Origin: Fuerstiella sp.
GTDB lineage: Bacteria; Planctomycetota; Planctomycetia; Planctomycetales; Planctomycetaceae
Assembly: GCA_029941865.1 (NCBI GenBank)
Contig: JAPYTO010000014.1
Location: 1-57,534, forward strand
Length of the DNA stretch: 57,534 nt
Reading direction: 5' to 3'
Below, in pieces: positions 39,512 through 47,784 of this stretch (positions are counted from its first letter, which is position 1; every line of letters begins with the position of its first letter). The translations under genes and the position numbers were made by a program. Below the pieces are notes generated by a model, which saw only the letters and a program-made list of their open reading frames with translations, was not told the origin of the DNA and did not search any database.

Positions 39512-40503
39512 CAGTGGTTGTCAGTACCGGTGCACGACTGCACTTCGGACTTCTGTGTGGCGCCCCGAATTCGGGCTGGCACTACGGCGGCGTCGGCATG
39601 ATGGTGGATCAGCCGGCGTGGGAAATCCAGGTCTCATGGGCGTCGGCCATCGAATCCGATGTTATTCATGCGGGAGACATCACCAGAGATCGGGTGCAGG
39701 CCGTGCTTGCTCGGTTTCGGCGAGACGTTGCCGACCTGTCAGCAGTTGAGTGTGCTGTTCGCAGCGAGCCGCCGTTTCACTCCGGTCTGGGGGCGGGGAC
39801 TCAATTTACGCTGGCGTTAGGAACGGCGCTGCTGATGCTGACCGGAAAACCGCGCCCGCACGACATCGCGGAATTTGCGTCGATACTGGATCGAAGTCGG
39901 CGGTCGGCTGTTGGGACCTATGGTTTTGACCACGGCGGCTTTGTGATCGATCATGGTATTCCTCAGGATCCCACGGCATGTCGATCGTTCGACCGCATTC
40001 GCTTTCCGGATTCGTGGCGGATGGTCATGTTAACGCCGCACACGTCCGCAGGCCTGTCCGGTGAAACGGAAGAAACGTTTTTTGACCGACAGGACTACCT
40101 GACGGATGACATGGTGTCTCAGATTCAGCAGGTCATTGAACCGAATATTGTCGAATCGCTGCGCGGCGAAGACTTTCATCGGTTTCGTGACGCTCTCGAA
40201 AGATACGGGCACCTGGCAGGCGAGTACTACGCGGCGGCTCAGGGCGGAGTGTTTTCCAATCGGCAGATGGAGGACGTTGTTCATGAGTTGAAGTCCAAAG
40301 GCATCACCGGAGCCGTTCAGTCTTCATGGGGGCCGACGGTCTGCATACCAGCGGAGTCAGATCAGGCTGCCCTGAAAATCCGGCAGGCGGCGCAGGAAAG
40401 CGACCACGGGTCGACCATTACGACAGAAATTGTCCGCGGTCTGAACATCGGCGCAACCGTTCGCACGACGGCGCCGGAGCATGGTCACCGGTCGTTCGGA
40501 TAA
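39508..40503 (+). CDS. mptG: Beta-ribofuranosylaminobenzene 5'-phosphate synthase (GHMP kinase fold)
   Basis: 331 residues. The enzyme joins 4-hydroxy- or 4-aminobenzoate to PRPP, the first committed step of methanopterin synthesis. Landmarks are STGARLHFGLLCGAP, HYGGVGMMVDQPA, the GHMP-like glycine loop PPFHSGLGAGTQFTLALG, and SRRSAVGTYGFDHGGFVIDH. The presence of this gene implies H4MPT-linked one-carbon oxidation, known in planctomycetes. It overlaps DUF447 by four bases at the start and the convergent glycosyltransferase by 19 bases at the end. Confidence 0.9.
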   Translation: MTVVVSTGARLHFGLLCGAPNSGWHYGGVGMMVDQPAWEIQVSWASAIESDVIHAGDITRDRVQAVLARFRRDVADLSAVECAVRSEPPFHSGLGAGTQFTLALGTALLMLTGKPRPHDIAEFASILDRSRRSAVGTYGFDHGGFVIDHGIPQDPTACRSFDRIRFPDSWRMVMLTPHTSAGLSGETEETFFDRQDYLTDDMVSQIQQVIEPNIVESLRGEDFHRFRDALERYGHLAGEYYAAAQGGVFSNRQMEDVVHELKSKGITGAVQSSWGPTVCIPAESDQAALKIRQAAQESDHGSTITTEIVRGLNIGATVRTTAPEHGHRSFG

Positions 40504-41168
40504 AACTTTGCCAGGCGATCCGGCGATACTCCCATGTGTGCCAGAGTAACAATGAACCAGTTGCGCAGTGTCTGCCTGAGAACGCCACGTTGCTGCCAGC
40601 GCCGTGCAGAGACGTCGATATGGCTATCGAGCACGACGATTCGGCCAGCGCGCCGGAGCTGCTTCATCATCATCAGATCTTCCAGAAAACAGACGTCCGG
40701 AAACCCGTTGTGCTCACGGAAGACCGACGTTCGCACAAAGATGCCCTGATCGCCGTAAGCCCACTTCAGTAACCGCGCACGCCACAGATTTCCCGCCTCA
40801 AGTGATCGATAACGAAACCCTGGCCGGTCGATCCTCTGGCGGAAGCACCCGGCGATGGTCTCCGGTGATGAGCTGAGTCGGTTGCGGAGATCAGAAATCG
40901 AGTCCGGCGACAATCTGCAGTCAGCGTGCAGAAACAACAACACATCACCTACGGCATTTTGCGCACCCAGATTCTGCTGTGCGGCTCGACCTGATCGGTC
41001 TGACGTCACCACCACGGCATTGCCAGCGGCAATCTGCGTCGTCTGGTCTGTGCTTCCGCCGTCGACAACAATGATTTCGTCGGCCCCAGCCTGCGTGGCA
41101 CCGGCGATGGCCGAGGCGATCGTTTGCTGTTCATTCAGCGTGGGGATGATGACAGAAACCTTCAGCAC
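40485..41168 (-). CDS. Family 2 glycosyltransferase (TIGR04283-like)
   Basis: 227 residues from a GTG at 41168 (GGGGAC upstream). GT-A fold: VSVIIPTLNEQQTIASAI, the DxD-like VVDGGSTDQT, LLFLHADCRLSPDSI, YGDQGIFVRTSVF and FLEDLMMMKQLRRAG. The pattern fits the TIGR04283 glycosyltransferases, often annotated for arsenosugar-like synthesis, though no partner gene (TIGR04282) is adjacent. The 3' ends of this gene and mptG overlap. Confidence 0.88.
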   Translation of the reverse strand: MLKVSVIIPTLNEQQTIASAIAGATQAGADEIIVVDGGSTDQTTQIAAGNAVVVTSDRSGRAAQQNLGAQNAVGDVLLFLHADCRLSPDSISDLRNRLSSSPETIAGCFRQRIDRPGFRYRSLEAGNLWRARLLKWAYGDQGIFVRTSVFREHNGFPDVCFLEDLMMMKQLRRAGRIVVLDSHIDVSARRWQQRGVLRQTLRNWFIVTLAHMGVSPDRLAKFYPNDR

Positions 41169-41195
41169 GTGGGCGTCCCCGACACAATTCTGAGT

Positions 41196-43862
41196 TTACT
41201 GTTCTGACCACTGCTGCTGCAGTTCAGTCAGTTCGTGCATCAGGTCTTCCCAGAGCGGATGAAGCCGTTCCGAATCTTCGACTTTTTTATCCTGATCGTC
41301 CACAACGTAGAAAACGTCCACGACCTGATCGACGTTCGTCGCAATTCTGGTCAGGTCAACGGACAGGCCGTGATTGTAGATTGTGAGGGCCAGTGTGTGC
41401 AGCAGGCCAGGGCTGTCCATGGCAAAGATATCAATGACAGTGTGTGTTTCAGAACAGTCGTTGTCGATGGAAACCTGCGGCGGAACCGGCTGGATCACCT
41501 TCTTTTTGTTGAGCCGAAACAGGCCGCTGCGGCGAAAAATATGATCGACCGTCAGCTTTTCTGTCAGAACATCGGCGAGAGCATTGCAGACGTCCTGAAT
41601 GCGGTCTTCAGCAACGTTGCCGACAAAGTCGTTGTCGGTGACCAGAAAGGAACCGATCATCGTCGAATCGGCGGTGGTACATGAATGAGCCGTGTGAATG
41701 TCCATTCTTAGACCGGAAAGGACGCCCGATACTTTATGGAAACTGCCTGGTTCGTACTGGCTGCTGGCAAAGATGCGATAGGTGACGGTGTCCGTATCCG
41801 CGTCGTACTCTCCTTCGATCCTGACGTCGGTCGTACCGAGCTGCTGGATGACATCGAGGTCACGGGCGATCCGGGCCGGGTCTTCGGTCATCAGATAAAA
41901 TGGTGGCAACACGTCAAGCTGGCGATCGACCCACTCCGGCCAGTCTTCCTTCCCGTCGGACGCAAGTGGAACGATGGACGATCGAACATGCTCCCGCACA
42001 AGCTGCAGACGCTCCTGTTCAAGGTGGTTAATGGGGCGACCGCTGAGGATCCGCATGGTGCGGTTGTAGAGATCCGCCAGCAGGTCACCTTTCCAGTCAG
42101 TCCAGACATCGGGACCCACAGCTTTGATGTCCGCCACCGACAGGACGTACAGCATTCGCAGTAATTCCGGTGCGCCGACCAGTCGAGCGAAATCCATCAG
42201 CAGTGCCTGGTCGGTGATGTCGCGACGCAGCGCGAGATCCGGCATAATCAGATGTTGCCGTACCAGAAACATCATCATCCGTTTTTTGTTTTCCGGCGTC
42301 TGCAGCCGAACGGCGACTTCGTCCGCAATCTGTTCGCCGACCACGCTGTGGTCACCTTCGCGTCCCTTGGCGATGTCGTGAAGAATCAGCGATATGTGCA
42401 GCGTAGCTTTGTGCCGGAGACTGTTGTAGGCCGAACCGACAGGAGTCTCGTCGTCCGCAAAAGACACAACTTCATCGATGGTCTTAAGCGTATGTTCGTC
42501 CACCGTGAAGCTGTGGTATTGGTTGAATTGCATCAGGCACCGAATCTCAGACATCGCCGGCACAAGCCAATCCAGCACTCTGGTTTCGTACATAGCCCGC
42601 AACGTCAGCGGCAGACCGTTGGCGGAACGCAGTACGGCGCGAAAGAGGCTACACGATTTTCGACTGGGCTCGGACGGCAGGTGGGACGCAGCTTTGCCGA
42701 TGATTCGGCGCAGATCGGCTGACAGCACAACCTCATATTTTGCTGCGGCCGCAAACGCCAGCATCGCCGCTTCCGGGTCCGACGTCAGAGTTTCGCCAAA
42801 GTTGTCCGGTGCGGTCAGCACACCTTCCTGAATGACGAACCCATCCGAGTCTCGTTGTGGCAAAATTGCGTTTTTCAGGCGAGCGAAAAGACTGGGGCGC
42901 TGAGCCGTTTCTGTGACGCGGCGAGCAATTTCGGCCACTCGCGATGTATGGCGGAAATACTCCTGCATGAAGTTTTCGACGGATCTGCGATGATCATCCT
43001 GCGTTTCGCCCCGGCTGGCTGCGATTTCCAGCTGCAGATCGCGCGTCAGCACGTCCTGTTTCAATCCGGCTCGACAGTGAAGGTCCAGCCGCAGCGACGT
43101 CAGAAACCTGTCCGCGCTGTTCAGCGACGCCAGTTCCTGAGTACCGACCGCGTTGTGTTCAAGAAGTGACGACGGATGCGAATCTCCGAACTGTGCGAAC
43201 GTCACCCAGTTGATCAGATGCAGATCGCGCAACCCTCCCGGAGAACGCTTCACATCCGGCTCAAGCTGGTTGACAGAATCGCCGCGGGCCATCCATTCTT
43301 CACGTCGGGATACGACGCACGCATCGACAAAGCGATCCGCGGGATTCTGAAAAACCTTCGTTTCAACAAGAGTACTCAGTGAGGCGAACACATTCTGATT
43401 ACCCAGCAGATGCCTCATGTCAATCAGCGATGTGGCGAACGAAATGTCTTCGTTGGCAAAGCTGACGACGTCGTCTGGTGTCCGGATACTGTGTCCAAGC
43501 TGAAATCCCGTGTCCCAGCAGTCGCGCACGAACGCCGTAAGAACGGGGGTTAACTCCAGAATTGCACGTGAATCGGCAACCAGCAGCAGATCGATATCAG
43601 AATACGGTGACGGCCGACGTCGACCATTTCCGCCGACGCAGATGATCGAAAAATCAGCGTCCACAGAGACACCGGCAGCCTGCAGGTGATGCCCCACCAT
43701 TTGCCGCAGAAGGTCGTCCAACTGATCGGAATACCAGTTGCAGATTTCGATTCCGTTCTCACCCGACGCATGCCGTCGAGCAACCTCTTTGCGCAACGTG
43801 ACCACCAACTCACGACGTTCCTGGATACTGGATACGTCAAAGGACACAGAATCAATCGCCAC
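41196..43862 (-). CDS. glnD: Bifunctional PII uridylyltransferase / uridylyl-removing enzyme GlnD
   Basis: 888 residues with the full GlnD order. The nucleotidyltransferase site GGNGRRRPSPYSDIDLL (77-93) has the metal pair D89 and D91. A linker precedes an HD domain with FNQYHSFTVDEHT (about 446-458) and LILHDIAKGREGDHS (H495, D496), then two C-terminal ACT domains (EPGSFHKVSGVLSGLRMDI, and DSPGLLHTLALTIYNHGLSV). It uridylylates GlnB at low glutamine and reverses this at high glutamine. The GGYGRGE consensus is changed to GGNGRRR. The start is a GTG without a clear ribosome site, 153 bases after the glnB stop. Confidence 0.95.
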   Translation of the reverse strand: MAIDSVSFDVSSIQERRELVVTLRKEVARRHASGENGIEICNWYSDQLDDLLRQMVGHHLQAAGVSVDADFSIICVGGNGRRRPSPYSDIDLLLVADSRAILELTPVLTAFVRDCWDTGFQLGHSIRTPDDVVSFANEDISFATSLIDMRHLLGNQNVFASLSTLVETKVFQNPADRFVDACVVSRREEWMARGDSVNQLEPDVKRSPGGLRDLHLINWVTFAQFGDSHPSSLLEHNAVGTQELASLNSADRFLTSLRLDLHCRAGLKQDVLTRDLQLEIAASRGETQDDHRRSVENFMQEYFRHTSRVAEIARRVTETAQRPSLFARLKNAILPQRDSDGFVIQEGVLTAPDNFGETLTSDPEAAMLAFAAAAKYEVVLSADLRRIIGKAASHLPSEPSRKSCSLFRAVLRSANGLPLTLRAMYETRVLDWLVPAMSEIRCLMQFNQYHSFTVDEHTLKTIDEVVSFADDETPVGSAYNSLRHKATLHISLILHDIAKGREGDHSVVGEQIADEVAVRLQTPENKKRMMMFLVRQHLIMPDLALRRDITDQALLMDFARLVGAPELLRMLYVLSVADIKAVGPDVWTDWKGDLLADLYNRTMRILSGRPINHLEQERLQLVREHVRSSIVPLASDGKEDWPEWVDRQLDVLPPFYLMTEDPARIARDLDVIQQLGTTDVRIEGEYDADTDTVTYRIFASSQYEPGSFHKVSGVLSGLRMDIHTAHSCTTADSTMIGSFLVTDNDFVGNVAEDRIQDVCNALADVLTEKLTVDHIFRRSGLFRLNKKKVIQPVPPQVSIDNDCSETHTVIDIFAMDSPGLLHTLALTIYNHGLSVDLTRIATNVDQVVDVFYVVDDQDKKVEDSERLHPLWEDLMHELTELQQQWSEQ

Positions 43863-44015
43863 GGGTAATCAGCCAAAATGCGGGGAATAAAACGAACAAC
43901 GAGGGCAGAACACGTCTGCCGCACGAAGGATACCCTGGACGATGGCTGGAACGAAACGACCAATTCCGGAACGGAAGTGGTTTCCGATCCTTGGGTGAAC
44001 ACGTTTTGGAATCGT

Positions 44016-44354
44016 TCAGATCGCTTCTGTCCCGGATTCACCCGTCCGAATGCGAACAATCTGCTCAAGCGAAGAAACGAAGATCTTGCCGTCCCCAACC
44101 TGCCCCGTGCGGGCGGATTCACAGATGGCGTTCACGGCGACTTCCACCTGATCTTCCGCCACAACGACGTCCATTTTCACCTTCGGCATGAAGTCCACGG
44201 TGTACTCTGCGCCACGGTACGTTTCTTTGTGACCTCGTTGACGACCAAAGCCGCGAACCTCCGAAACTGTCATACCCTGCACGCCAGCTTCGGTCAGTGC
44301 CGTCTTCACATCCTCCAGTTTGTAGTGCCGGATGATCGCCTCTAGTTTTTTCAT
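44016..44354 (-). CDS. glnB: Nitrogen regulatory protein PII (GlnB)
   Basis: 112 residues, the full length of a PII protein. MKKLEAIIRHYKLEDV, SEVRGFGRQRGH, and the T-loop TYRGAEYTVDFMPKVK with Tyr51, the uridylylation site, are all conserved, as is the C-terminal GDGKIFVSSLEQIVRIRTGE. It is a trimeric sensor of 2-oxoglutarate and ATP/ADP. The start has GGAAAG seven bases upstream, and a sigma-54 promoter lies 80-95 bases upstream. GlnD, its modifying enzyme, follows on the same strand. Confidence 0.97.
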   Translation of the reverse strand: MKKLEAIIRHYKLEDVKTALTEAGVQGMTVSEVRGFGRQRGHKETYRGAEYTVDFMPKVKMDVVVAEDQVEVAVNAICESARTGQVGDGKIFVSSLEQIVRIRTGESGTEAI

Positions 44355-44435
44355 TTTTGTCTTTCCGATGATCAGAATCTGTCCACAAGTCGCCCCTGTT
44401 TGGCCGCATTTTTCAATGCGCGAACAATAACCATG

Positions 44436-44450
44436 GCAACTAACGTGCCA
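44436..44450 (-). promoter_or_regulatory. Sigma-54 (-24/-12) promoter of glnB
   Basis: On the minus strand the sequence reads TGGCACGTTAGTTGC, matching the RpoN consensus with GG and GC ten bases apart. The expected start of transcription is near 44424, giving a leader of about 70 bases before glnB. This fits nitrogen-limitation control through an NtrC-type activator; no clear NtrC palindrome was found upstream. Confidence 0.85.
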
Positions 44451-44624
44451 GACCGAAATCGCTATGTTTTGAGGCTGTCAGACGCCAGAATCGCCCGGAT
44501 CACCGGCAGCCTGCCCATAAGTTGTGCATCCGCTCGGATCCAGACACTATTGCGCAGGCGAATCTGCCGCACGTGACGTACATCTGAAAATACGCTGTTT
44601 GTTCGCTTCCTCCGTCGCTGTGCC

Positions 44625-45620
44625 ATGCATTTTGTGATCATTACCTTTGTCGGCTGTCTGTTGGGGCGAATTGCTGCCGGTTGGTCGGCAGTGATGCTGG
44701 TCGACATGAACTCCGGCGGCCTGCTGAAATGTCCCGGATGCGGTTCGCCAGTGTCACGCCAGCGACGTTGGTCTAGCTGCCTGCCGATCCGCTGCGACTG
44801 CAAGGCGAGTCCCGTGATGTGGCACATTGCGGCGACACTGGGACTTGGTGGATTGTTTCTGGGTTTTTCATGGCTGGTTCTGCAGGCCACCTGCCAGTCC
44901 GTCCATGAGGTTCGACCGGATGTTCCATTGTTGTATTTGCGCCTGCCGTTTCACCTGACTTTGATCTTTCTGCTGTGGGTCGCCACGCTGACGGACCTGC
45001 TGGACTACGTTATTCCCGACGAAGTCATCTATTCAGGAATCGTTATTGCCCTCGTGGCGTCCGTCACAAGCGGTGACCTGCAGATGATGCATCTGTGGGT
45101 GAACTGGGATGACGCTGTTCCCGGACTTCGAGGTCCCTTGATCCCCGACTGGATCAAAGGCTACCACCGCTTGCATGGTCTGGCGTGGAGCACCGCCGGT
45201 TTGCTGACTGGTGCATCGCTGACCTGGCTGGTGCGGTGGGTGTCTCATCGGATTCTGGGTTATCCAGCCCTGGGGTTCGGTGATGTTACATTGATGGCCA
45301 TGGTGGGCGCGTTCATCGGGTGGCAGGCGACGTTGTGTGTTCTTGCGATATCGCCGCTCGCCGGGATCATCATTGGAATGCTGGTCAGGCTGCTCACCGG
45401 ACGCAACTTTGTCGCTTTCGGGCCGTATCTTGCGTCGTCCGCTGTGCTGGTCATGGCCGCATGGCGCTGGCTGTGGGCAGACCTCCTGACGGTCCGCGAC
45501 ATTTTTAGTCATTGGCCGTCAGTCGTTGGCCTGATCGCGTTTTCTTTTGCCGTGTTGTGTGGGCTGCTGTTTCTGCTGCGGATCTTTCGGGCACTGCCGA
45601 CAGAACGTTTGCGACGATAG
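44625..45620 (+). CDS. Type IV prepilin peptidase (A24 family)
   Basis: 331 residues, polytopic. A cytoplasmic loop has cysteine pairs (CPGCGSP, then CDC) as in PilD. The catalytic aspartates are D124 in TLTDLLDYVIPD and D220 in LGFGDVTLMAMVGAFIGW (GxGD motif). It cleaves and often N-methylates prepilin leaders; the DUF1559 protein in this window is a plausible substrate type. It diverges from glnB, sharing the upstream gap 44355-44624. The loop between the two catalytic parts is longer than usual. Confidence 0.88.
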   Translation: MHFVIITFVGCLLGRIAAGWSAVMLVDMNSGGLLKCPGCGSPVSRQRRWSSCLPIRCDCKASPVMWHIAATLGLGGLFLGFSWLVLQATCQSVHEVRPDVPLLYLRLPFHLTLIFLLWVATLTDLLDYVIPDEVIYSGIVIALVASVTSGDLQMMHLWVNWDDAVPGLRGPLIPDWIKGYHRLHGLAWSTAGLLTGASLTWLVRWVSHRILGYPALGFGDVTLMAMVGAFIGWQATLCVLAISPLAGIIIGMLVRLLTGRNFVAFGPYLASSAVLVMAAWRWLWADLLTVRDIFSHWPSVVGLIAFSFAVLCGLLFLLRIFRALPTERLRR

Positions 45621-45666
45621 CCGTTGTTGCGGTTAGGAGACCGGCGCCCAGCGTGCCTGATGCTGC

Positions 45667-46209
45667 TCAGATCATGTCCAGCTTGCGATGACGGCGCGCG
45701 GGCGGCTTGGCGCATTCGGCGCAGATGCCGTTGCCTTCGAGACGATGGCCGACCATGCGGAACCCCAACTCCATGGCAACCTTCTCCAGGATTGCTGAGA
45801 TCTCTTCGTTGCGAAATTCAATCAGCTTGTTGCATTTTTCGCAGATGAAATGATCGTGTTGAGGATAGCCGTAGTCATGCTCGTAGACCTCACGATCGTT
45901 GGTCCGGGCAACTCTTCTGATCAGGCCGGCTTCTTCGAGCGAGCTGACGGTTCGGTAAACGGTGGCTCGACTGACACGTCGTCCATCGACGGGCTTGTCC
46001 AGTCGCGCCACGATTTCATCGACGTCAAAGTGTTCGTGGTCGGAAAAGATCTCACGAACGATGATGTCACGTTCCTGCGTCAGTCGCATTTTTCGAGTGG
46101 ACAGGAACTCGGTGAATTTCTCAACCGGAGAAACGGCGACTTCTTTAGGGGCAAAATCACTCACGTGTAACCTCAGGATAGCGGACGACAGGATGCCGGA
46201 TTCGGCCAT
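45667..46209 (-). CDS. Fur family metal-responsive repressor
   Basis: 180 residues. Winged helix with RLTQERDIIVREIF and SRATVYRTVSSLEEAGLI, then the metal/dimer domain with HDHFICEKCNKLIEF (H118, H120, C123, C126) and GHRLEGNGICAEC (C163, C166), so the structural zinc site is complete. It could be Fur, Zur or PerR; sequence alone does not decide. The first ~25 residues are extra relative to E. coli Fur, and a GTG at 46164 is an alternative start. Confidence 0.93.
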   Translation of the reverse strand: MAESGILSSAILRLHVSDFAPKEVAVSPVEKFTEFLSTRKMRLTQERDIIVREIFSDHEHFDVDEIVARLDKPVDGRRVSRATVYRTVSSLEEAGLIRRVARTNDREVYEHDYGYPQHDHFICEKCNKLIEFRNEEISAILEKVAMELGFRMVGHRLEGNGICAECAKPPARRHRKLDMI

Positions 46210-46358
46210 GTGTCAGGCGGGACAGATCAGTTGACCAAAAAAATAACCGAAAAACTTCTTCGGGCTTCTGCGTATGGGGGTGACGATCCCCCCTATTTCA
46301 ACGGCACGACGCTGTTTGCGAAAGGGGGAGATGACGGTTTTCAGCCTCGGGGACCGGA

Positions 46359-46622
46359 TTACTGCGATTGGTTGTCGTTTTCGATCGCGTTCCGCATGCG
46401 TCTCATGGCTTCATCAAGCAGATCGTCGGAATCGTACGTCCCGCGATCGACGGCCTCTTGGATGGTTCGCAGTTTTTCGGCCCGCAGTGCGGCTTCTTCT
46501 TCTGGCGAGATGGCGTCGGCCTCCGGGCTGTCGGCGGCATCGCCCTCGTCGGCATTCGACGGCTCAGCAGCGCTAAGCAATTCGCTGAGAGAGTTCAGGC
46601 GATTTGGGGAGGAAGGCGACAT
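46359..46622 (-). CDS. Small acidic protein, FlgM-like (anti-sigma-28) C-terminus
   Basis: 87 residues from an ATG at 46622; the longer frame to 46715 is unlikely. The N-terminal half is Ser/Ala/Asp/Glu-rich and probably disordered. The C-terminal half LRAEKLRTIQEAVDRGTYDS then DDLLDEAMRRMRNAI resembles the end of FlgM, which binds the flagellar sigma factor FliA (pattern K-x-x-x-x-x-x-A-x-x-x-GTY-x-x-D). No flagellar genes are nearby, so the call is tentative. Confidence 0.45.
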   Translation of the reverse strand: MSPSSPNRLNSLSELLSAAEPSNADEGDAADSPEADAISPEEEAALRAEKLRTIQEAVDRGTYDSDDLLDEAMRRMRNAIENDNQSQ

Positions 46623-46759
46623 CGGCCCTGTCAATTCTGGTATTTGTGGAAACACGAGATCCTTCGCGAGTCGTAATCGTACGACTGCCATGGCAACTCG
46701 TCCACTTGAAAGCACGGAAAACCACGTCGGCCATTATGCTTGTCGACGTAAACAGCCGT

Positions 46760-47614
46760 CTAGTCAGACTTTGCGGGCAGTTGAGTCGTTTTTTCCGGAG
46801 TGTCGTTCGCGTCCGCTTCCTCCGGTGCCGACAAATCTTCGCCGAATACTGCAAGGATGCCAGCGGGGATCTCAAATCGCTCAGGTTTCCTTTCCACCTT
46901 GCGATTGATCTTACCTGCCAGTTTTTCACTTTCCTTCCTGACGCGATGTTCAATGATGTTCTGGATCGATTCGCCGAACAGCCGAACTCCGCCGCCTTTG
47001 GCATGGCTGATTCTCCGCAGTCGAAATCCTGTCAAACGAACATTCGCCGTTTCCACCTGGGGCAGCACTCGCAGCTTTCCGCCTTCATCTGTCTTCACCA
47101 GCTGATTGCGAAACTGCACGTCCGCGACAAACGTCAGGTCCGCTTCGGCCACCGCTGAGATGCTGTACAGTTTGAGGCCCAGATTCCACTGCTGTTGCTG
47201 AGCGGTAATGTTCAGCCGCGTTGATGCGCGAACTCGATAACGCGGCACGCCTTTGCTCTTTCGAGGCAGCAGCGAAATCTGCAGTTGAAAGAAGTCTTTC
47301 GGATTTACGAGAACGGCCGTGACTCGACGCCACGTTCCGTGCCTGGCGTCTTTCCAGCGTCGAGACGTGTGGACTTTCAGGCCGTCCAGGGTCACGTTCA
47401 GCCCGGACTGCACCCGTTTCGTTTTGCCCCAGTCGTCATCGTCCTCAAACGATTCCGGCAACAGCAGTATTGCCATGCCCTTCAACAATTGAATCGCAGG
47501 CGGCGGCAGCAGCGTTTCTTCGACCGGCCCAACAGGAATATCCTGAGCGCTACTGACCGCAAAGCCAATCGTTGTCACGGCCACCACAGGAAACAAAAGC
47601 AGTCTGCAGATCAT
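46760..47614 (-). CDS. Hypothetical secreted protein
   Basis: 284 residues starting with a signal peptide (LLFPVVAVTTIGFAVSSAQD) and backed by AAGGA seven bases upstream. No family recognised. The body alternates strands (SGLNVTLDGLKVHTSRRWKD, FFQLQISLLPRKSKGVPRYR, LGLKLYSISAVAEADLTFVA) and suggests a lipid-binding or outer-membrane-related beta-rich fold. It ends with a basic helix (IEHRVRKESEKLAGKINRKV) and an acidic tail. Planctomycete-specific by appearance. Confidence 0.65.
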   Translation of the reverse strand: MICRLLLFPVVAVTTIGFAVSSAQDIPVGPVEETLLPPPAIQLLKGMAILLLPESFEDDDDWGKTKRVQSGLNVTLDGLKVHTSRRWKDARHGTWRRVTAVLVNPKDFFQLQISLLPRKSKGVPRYRVRASTRLNITAQQQQWNLGLKLYSISAVAEADLTFVADVQFRNQLVKTDEGGKLRVLPQVETANVRLTGFRLRRISHAKGGGVRLFGESIQNIIEHRVRKESEKLAGKINRKVERKPERFEIPAGILAVFGEDLSAPEEADANDTPEKTTQLPAKSD

Positions 47615-47640
47615 GGTTGTTCCTTCAACCCAATGGCCAG

Positions 47641-47760
47641 TTACAGCATTTTACTTTTTGTCGTAGCGGAAGCCGCCAAGGCCTTCGACCTGTCACCGCC
47701 GAAATTCTCGGCGAAGTCCGCTACAGAACGACCGCGTGATTTTGAAAACTGCTGTAGCGA
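47641..47760. repeat. Palindromic dispersed element with nested inverted repeats
   Basis: Outer arms TACAGCA (47642-47648) and TGCTGTA (47750-47756), inner arms GTAGCGGA (47663-47670) and TCCGCTAC (47717-47724), with GCCGAAATTCTCGGC in the centre. The first 22 bases share GCATTTTACTT-TTGTCGT with the repeat at 26359. It occupies the gap between two same-strand genes. Confidence 0.7.
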
Positions 47761-47784
47761 TTGGCTGACAGCGAACAGCCAAAG

